Assembly: GCA_011037195.1 (NCBI GenBank)
Contig: JAAEAF010014399.1
Coordinates: 62,001-126,000, forward strand
Length of the DNA stretch: 64,000 bases
From: Triatoma infestans
Taxonomy: Eukaryota; Arthropoda; Insecta; Hemiptera; Reduviidae
Direction: 5' to 3'
Position 1 is the first letter of the stretch; each line of letters begins with the position of its first letter. Below are positions 58,326 through 64,000 of the stretch, piece after piece. The translations under genes and the position numbers were made by a program. The notes beneath the pieces are model-generated. The model searched no databases. It had not been told where the DNA came from and saw only the letters and a program-made list of their open reading frames with translations.

Positions 58326-58680
58326 GTATGTGCGCAGTGGGAATCGCAGCAACGTCCACAATTATTACGAATAAAAGGTCTATATTGAAACTATCGAGGT
58401 TCCACGTTTGTAAACTATACGATCTCGTATTATACTACCTATAATAATATGATTACATAGTGTGTGTTTGAGTCTGAGTGATGGACTAGAATTTTCTCAA
58501 TTGGTATGTTTTTGAAACCTCTTTGGAAAAAATTCTAAAATGCGGTGAACCCTTCGCATCAGATACTCTTCTTTTTTTTATACCTCATGATCGAATATCC
58601 TGTGATTATTTTTTTTCTCATTTTTTGAGTTTGCTACAAAACACATACACACTTCTCTAAAACCATTTTGACCACATTCA
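57961..58680. other. AT-rich unclassified stretch with TG microsatellite
   Basis: (TG)n at 58282-58321. A relic of the ribozyme-type unit lies at 58040-58125. The region around 58540-58640 has weak Q traces (gaacccttcgcatcagatac). Confidence 0.4.
58040..58125 (+). repeat. Relic hammerhead-type a unit
   Basis: TTCTGAAAATTGGC is followed by AAAATCTCGAAAACGGTTGA, agccac and gtgaaacaggctgtcaacgg. It aligns with the unit at 20281 but the core is decayed. Confidence 0.4.
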
Positions 58681-58699
58681 GATAGCCTTCAAGAATGTA

Positions 58700-58800
58700 T
58701 ACCATGGGGAATTAGCTTAGTTGGATTAGGATGAGGAATGGGTAGAATGAAGCTGCATGTTATCTGCAGTGAGAGAGCCCAGGTAGTTGTTGACTTGCCT
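58700..58800 (+). repeat. Possible tRNA-like SINE head
   Basis: TTAGCTTAGTTGG resembles an A box, but no matching B box could be seen. Confidence 0.2.
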
Positions 58801-59789
58801 TAAAAAATAAAATAAATAAAATGCAAAAATGTATTCCACTGAATACCTGAATTAGAAAATCTTTTCACGAATTTATCAATGTGGATATTTGCTCACAAAG
58901 CGGTAAGGAAAAAAAAATATAGAAACGAAAAGAAAAGATAATTGCTTCAATTAGTTTTAAAGCTTGTGCAGTTTTTACATGCAAAACATGATTTTTATTT
59001 AACATTACTCTGAAATTCGTTAACAGTTTTAATAATAAGTTTTTTAGTTTAAATTTGAAAAAACATTAAATTTCAGATTGTTAAACAGAAATGTTTATGT
59101 GGCCTATTTTTATAGAATTGTTAAAAATGGTAATTTCCTTTTTAGCCGGTTGAGTTATCTGATTTAATAGCAATTTAAATGGTCAACAAGGAGCTGCTAT
59201 CTGTTGGAAATAAATATAAAATCAAACAATATATTAATGAAAACATTTTACATGATTTTCGAAAGAAAAATTGTATATTTTCCCCTAAATTCCATTCTTT
59301 TTAACGAAACAATTTCTACAGCTGAGATTGACTAAAAAAAGAATGTGTTGAAGCGACTCTCTCTTTGTCTCTCACCCACATTCTCTCTCTTTCTGTCTTC
59401 TTTTTTTATATAAACATTTCGTTTTTAGTAAATGTTAATTAGTTGTGTCCGTATTTTCACTAATTAATGAATAAAGCTATAGTTATACTTTGTTACTTTA
59501 TACCCTATCTACAGCTTTATCACAACAGATTAAAACATTATTTAGATAATTATCTTTTAACATCCTATTATGTTCAAAAAGTTTGACTAGAATTGTTTGC
59601 TAATTCAAAAAGAAAAGTGGATTTTCCCAGCAGGATCCTGATTTATTTATACTTTTGTTTTCTATCTGTTTCTTGTTTTACATTTCCTTTATTTCTGTAA
59701 GCTTATTTATTTAATAATGTATTACAAAAACTTATTTTGACACTATATTCAACACTTGAAGCTGTATTATTGGAATTACTGCTATCGGT
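58801..59789. other. AT-rich unclassified stretch
   Basis: Nothing recognised. Confidence 0.4.
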
Positions 59790-60530
59790 GAGTGGAATAA
59801 TTGGGTATGTCAAAAAAAACCTCGAAGCATACTCATACTCAAAAAGGGTATATCATACAAAGTTTAAACCTGATATCTAGTGTATAAGTGATAATCATGG
59901 GACCGGACAATAAGGTTTCGATAAGAAATCGATCAACCGGAAATAACACTTTATTGAATTGGATGTTTTTTTTTTTTTTCAGTTTCTTGCAATTTTTTCG
60001 AAAACGGCTCCAACGATTTCTTCTTTAAAACGTGGTGTACATAACTACAAGTATAAAGTGTTACAACTATTATTTGAAACAATTTTTCGGGGGAAATTCA
60101 TTTAAGTGGAGGGGTTTTGGTAGAGGGGTGGGGTTTATGTTTACCTTTAAAATGTTATTTCAATATATTATATCATTCCATCATTCTAGATAAGATTAAT
60201 TACAATGAAATTTGATGCCATAATTCCGAGTTTGCGGAAAATTGAAGGTTTACCGCGAGTTTTTTTTTTTCAGTTTTTTTTGCGACTTTCTCCTCCAAGA
60301 CACCAATAAGTTTCAATAAACTTGGTAAATTAACCATATATAAAGAGATCTAGCACTTTTGTTTGGATTTGTTTTCCGAATAAATTCATTAAAAGGAGGT
60401 TTTGGGGAAGTAGTAAGGTAGTGAATTCTGAGTTTACAACATGATATATTAATCTTTAAACACTCTAGAGCGTTTTTGTATATATTATGTCCGCTTCAAG
60501 TAGTCAGTTCAATTGTGAGCTTTTTTTTTT
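59790..60530 (-). repeat. Dispersed repeat Q, both outer ends missing
   Basis: Contains gataatcatgggaccggaca, cgatcaaccggaaataacac, gaaaacggctccaacgattt and a second tttaccgcgagttttttttt module. Confidence 0.7.
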
Positions 60531-60679
60531 TAGAACTCCATGACTTTGTCTTTCCAATTTATTAAAACCAGTGTTAGATGCTGGAGCTACCCGTTTTTAA
60601 TCGAAGGGGAAGACATCCTTGATTGGCGTTCCCCCGGTATTGGTTTCAAAAATTTAATAGTGATGATACGACCTTAGAA

Positions 60680-61545
60680 AGAAAGATAGTTTTAGGATGG
60701 CCATTATGTGGTGACGGTAAGCTGTCTGGCCAAATCCAGCCACAAACACTCGTGCACTTGCTAAAGAACTGACAGTGTCTAAAGACACCGTTCGCCATCA
60801 TTTCCACACGATGGGAAAGTTGAAAAGGAGATATAGGATATGTTGCTTGAACTTACATCTCAACAGGTTGCGAGGAGAACCTGGTACTTGGCAAATTCTC
60901 TTTTAAATAATTCAATTGACTGCTCTTTACAAAAGAATAGTGACAATGTGATGAAAACCGGATTTACTGGCAAAACTCTGAGACAGGTGGTCAATACTTG
61001 GATCGCAGATGCAAGAAGATAATTTAAAAAAAAAAAAATCGATCTCATGCTTTATCCGGGAACTATGGAGTAATTCATCACGATGGACTTTCTATGAATT
61101 CCCACATTTACTGCCAACAACTAAATAGAATGTACTCAAAAATGGTAATCCAGTTTTAGTCAATCGCTAAAAAATTTTGTTCCAGCAAAATAACGCTCAG
61201 TCACAACACGCCTTTCGTCAGATTAAAGAAAAAAATTGAAGAACTTGATGGCATTGAATTCTCTTATACACCCACCCCTTTTAGTCCATACTTGGCTCCA
61301 TCCAATTATCATTTGTTTCGGTTCATGGCACACTTTTTTTTTGGTAGAAAAATTAATAATTTCACCGAAGTAGAAACTGGAGTGCCGGAGTTTTTTTGAT
61401 TCCAAACCCAAGGAATGATATCAGCGAGGGAACCGACGACCAAAAACTGCCAGAAAGGTGGCTGGCTTACAACAGTCAATCACAATGGGCTATATTTTGA
61501 ACATTTATAAAGAATTCATAAAAGGTCATAAAAAATTGAGTTTTT
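60680..61545 (+). mobile_element. Mariner-like transposon, strongly decayed
   Basis: Plus-strand mixed-frame translation gives transposase pieces in order. The helix-turn-helix block is NTRALAKELTVSKDTVRHHF (about 60745-60810). Then come GVIHHDGLSMNSHIYCQQLN (about 61065-61130), LFQQNNAQSQHAF (about 61175-61215), IEELDGIEFSYTPTP, APSNYHLFRFMAHFFFGRKI (about 61300-61360) and LPERWLAYN (about 61450-61480). Both later catalytic Asp positions read Asn and several frameshifts occur. The terminal inverted repeats could not be identified. The 37-residue spacing I count is longer than the usual 34. Confidence 0.85.
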
Positions 61546-62719
61546 ATTGAATTATGGGTCATTCCTTTCAAGCATTCTATCATAAAAAAAAATGGTTGAT
61601 ATTGTCATCCATGCCTATACTCTTTTTTTACAACATTCTTTAAGTTATCAATAAGTTAATGTTGAACTAATCTTTCTCTCTCTCACTGAGACAATTAAAT
61701 TAAATCTTAAGAATATGATGTGGAAGAACAAAAGATAAAAATAAAAAGAAGTGTTATTAGGTTGTTGATAGTGATGAGTCAACGTCCTACCAGTGTGTGT
61801 GTGAGAGAGAAAGATTGTCTATAGTTGAATAGAGTAACTCAGCAGTGTGTAGCGCCGACAAGCAGAAGTAGACGATCTGGACGATGGTTGTTGATGTTTT
61901 AGGTTATGTTTTGTGAGGAAGAGAAAAACGAATTAGTCTCCATATCCATTAGCATTTAGATATAATTTTGAACATTGAATATACACTTTACATGTTTACA
62001 ACCTTCTTCTCCATTTCTTGTCCTTTCCATTATCAAAACCATTAAATTATTTAATTGTTTTTTGTTTTTATTATTATTATTATTATTCTTACACAGTTTT
62101 TATAAGTTTTAGATAATTTTTTCAAAAATTATGTCAATTATGTAATAATATCGATCAAATAATATCTGTCTGTCAATTAACTATTTTAATATTTTTATTA
62201 TGTATTATTGATAATTTCTTAGGTTTCAAGCTATTTCAGAAATTTTTTAGTATGTCTAATTAGCAATGACATGTTTGAATCCCTCTGTGATTTCCGTTTT
62301 TATTTAAAATAGACTGTAACTTTCCTCTATGCATTCCCAAGTTAGTTCTTTAAAAATCTGGAATCACACGCATGTCATACTTGTTCGAAATATGTCTATG
62401 GAGTGAGTTGTCGTTGGAGTATGTCTATGGAATATTAGCTGAAGATGACCTCATCAGGTCAAAACGTTCTATTTAGTTCAGTGTATTAATAAATGATATT
62501 TGTAATAATCAGAAGGAGTCCTCCCGCCCCACGTGTATAAAAAAGTAAAAATATTTTTCATTCCCTTCAAAATATCGGAATATTTTTATGAACCCAATTC
62601 CGGAAATCTAACAAGAACGCATTACTTCTCTCTTTAACATAAATGCAGTAGAATGGAGGGGGTTACATGATGGTAGGCACCTTTGGCTCAGGTAATTACT
62701 TCAATGTAGTCCAGAAACA
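61546..62719. other. AT-rich unclassified stretch
   Basis: Contains GT/GA-rich sequence at 61780-61930 and a relic ribozyme-type hairpin at 62430-62490. No gene is supported. Confidence 0.4.
62430..62510 (+). repeat. Relic hammerhead-like unit of a third type
   Basis: CTGAAGA is followed by a 6-bp hairpin TGACCT-CATC-AGGTCA, then AAACGTTC. The first G of the GAAA box is lost. This layout resembles decayed Penelope-type ribozymes. Confidence 0.35.
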
Positions 62720-63050
62720 CAGCGTTAATTATAATAATACAAAATGAGCTAAACACAGAATCTCCAAATGAGATTCCCCAGAACCCCCCCCCCATTTTTT
62801 TTTTTTTTTTTGCGAAATCTTTCAGATAAAAGTGATGTCACGTTTGTATTGTGCAGTTAGCATTTCAAGCTTAATAAAAGACGTTACAGTCGTTTTCGAA
62901 AAAACTAAATTATGTATGTACATATTAGACAGGGTTTAAAGAAAATTGTGAAAAACTGAAAAAACTAAAAATTCAGTAAAATCGCAATTTCGGTTGATGG
63001 ACAACTCCAAGTTATTCGATATATTCTTAGAATTATTCATTTCATTTATA
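62720..63050 (+). repeat. Dispersed repeat Q, middle fragment
   Basis: Contains aaagtgatgtcacgtttgta, acgttacagtcgttttcgaa and gtaaaatcgcaatttcggtt. Confidence 0.6.
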
Positions 63051-64000
63051 TTTTATTCACTTTCGCTGCCGAAAGTACTTGTTAGTTTACGAATTTGAGA
63101 ATTCATTATCAAAAATACAATTCTGCATTTTTCCTGATTATGTAAAAATTTTTTTTAAAGAATGGTCTATGTACCAGAACGTCTGGATACCAGAACTAAA
63201 ATGCCAAAAAAGATAAATATTTTATGTAGATAAATAGGTTAAGTTCAGCCATTTTACTTATGTAAGTATTTTAAATTTAAATAAATCTAAATAATAAAAG
63301 AAATATATATATTCAGTCTAAAATATATATATATATTCAGTATCAGATTATTTGGACTGATGAAGTCCTTTATTTTATTCAAGCTTTGATGTAGTACATA
63401 ATACAACATTATAAACGGCAATCTAGTTTCGAATATTTCAATCAATACTTCTTTCCACCGCGATAAGACCAAGAAACAAGAGTTTTAAATTAACTAGATA
63501 CATGTATATAGATAAAAATTGAGGAAAGAAACTCATAAAAACAATTATCTTAAAAAATAACGATGTTATACTCATATAAAGGGGGTGAGAAGTGATTAAA
63601 AGTAAAAAAAAAATAATACTGATATTAGAATTATTGAGTATGAAGTTAATTGGTGGGCAGAAGGTGTTAACTTCACACCTGCTTTCTAAATTAAACAGGC
63701 AAAATGTTTAATTTTATTTCAGGACTCGGTGAAGAAGTATAAAAGATTAAAAACTCCCGCTAAGAAGAAGAAGAAGCAGTGTATGTGTGCTATAGTTTGA
63801 AGTGAAAGATTATAAGTTAAGGTTGCTATATATATATATATTAGAAAGAAGGTATTATCAGTGATTGTTGTTTACTGGAGCCTAGCTTAGAGCAAGGCAT
63901 TGGCTACCTTCCTTTTATGCCACCTCATATATAAATCGTGATCAATTTTACAGTCGACTGACTAGATCGATTTTTATTTTATTTTATTTTATTTTTTTTT
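63051..64000. other. AT-rich unclassified stretch
   Basis: AT runs at 63305 and 63825, and an AAG run at 63762. No gene or element recognised. Confidence 0.4.

Overview
This is an AT-rich, repeat-dense piece of an animal nuclear genome, most likely an arthropod and probably an insect. The one host gene I can recognise lies on the minus strand. It is an aristaless (al)-type paired-like homeobox gene, seen as two exons: a 223-nt exon (26467-26689) and a 46-nt micro-exon (4306-4351). A 22.1-kb intron separates them. Their joined homeodomain reads like the insect aristaless form ([18 protein letters not shown] / EELAMKIGLTEARIQ). The mobile elements (jockey, RNase H-bearing I/R1-type and RTE-type LINEs, DD41D, mariner, Tc1 and hAT) fit an arthropod with a large repeat load. 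I cannot name the species; a hemipteran-like insect is only a guess.

Layout. Positions 1-4305 lie downstream of the micro-exon and hold a SINE copy, a dispersed-repeat copy and a minus-strand LINE 3' end (2464-3753). Positions 4352-26466 are the long al intron, filled with dispersed repeats, ribozyme-like inverted repeats, LINE tails, a Tc1 relic, a tRNA-derived SINE and two hAT-like non-autonomous elements. Above 26690 lies upstream al intron or 5' flank. It holds a 2.4-kb jockey LINE (27005-29395), three tRNA-type SINE insertions, a 1.1-kb TIR element (31248-32352), a nested jockey 3' end (37181-37721), an RTE-type LINE tail (39830-40625), a nested RNase H LINE (48905-50136), a palindromic DD41D transposon (53386-54868), a tandemly duplicated LINE tail (57060-57960) and a decayed mariner (60680-61545). 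The first al exons were not found.

Two repeat systems stand out. The first is a dispersed non-autonomous repeat of about 0.9 kb, here called family Q, present in more than 30 full or partial copies in both orientations. It has a hairpin head, a 13-bp subterminal inverted repeat, a CA/TG microsatellite at a fixed internal site and a terminal hairpin. This architecture resembles Helentron-associated (HINE) elements, but that assignment is inference. The second is a set of loci carrying hammerhead-ribozyme-like cores (CTGANGA, stem II, GAAA, ACCGGTC). Several are arranged as inverted repeats and resemble the ribozymes of Penelope-like retroelements.

Many insertions are nested in Q copies, and target-site duplications let the order of events be read. 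No functional non-transposon gene other than al, no authentic tRNA or rRNA gene and no CRISPR array was found.
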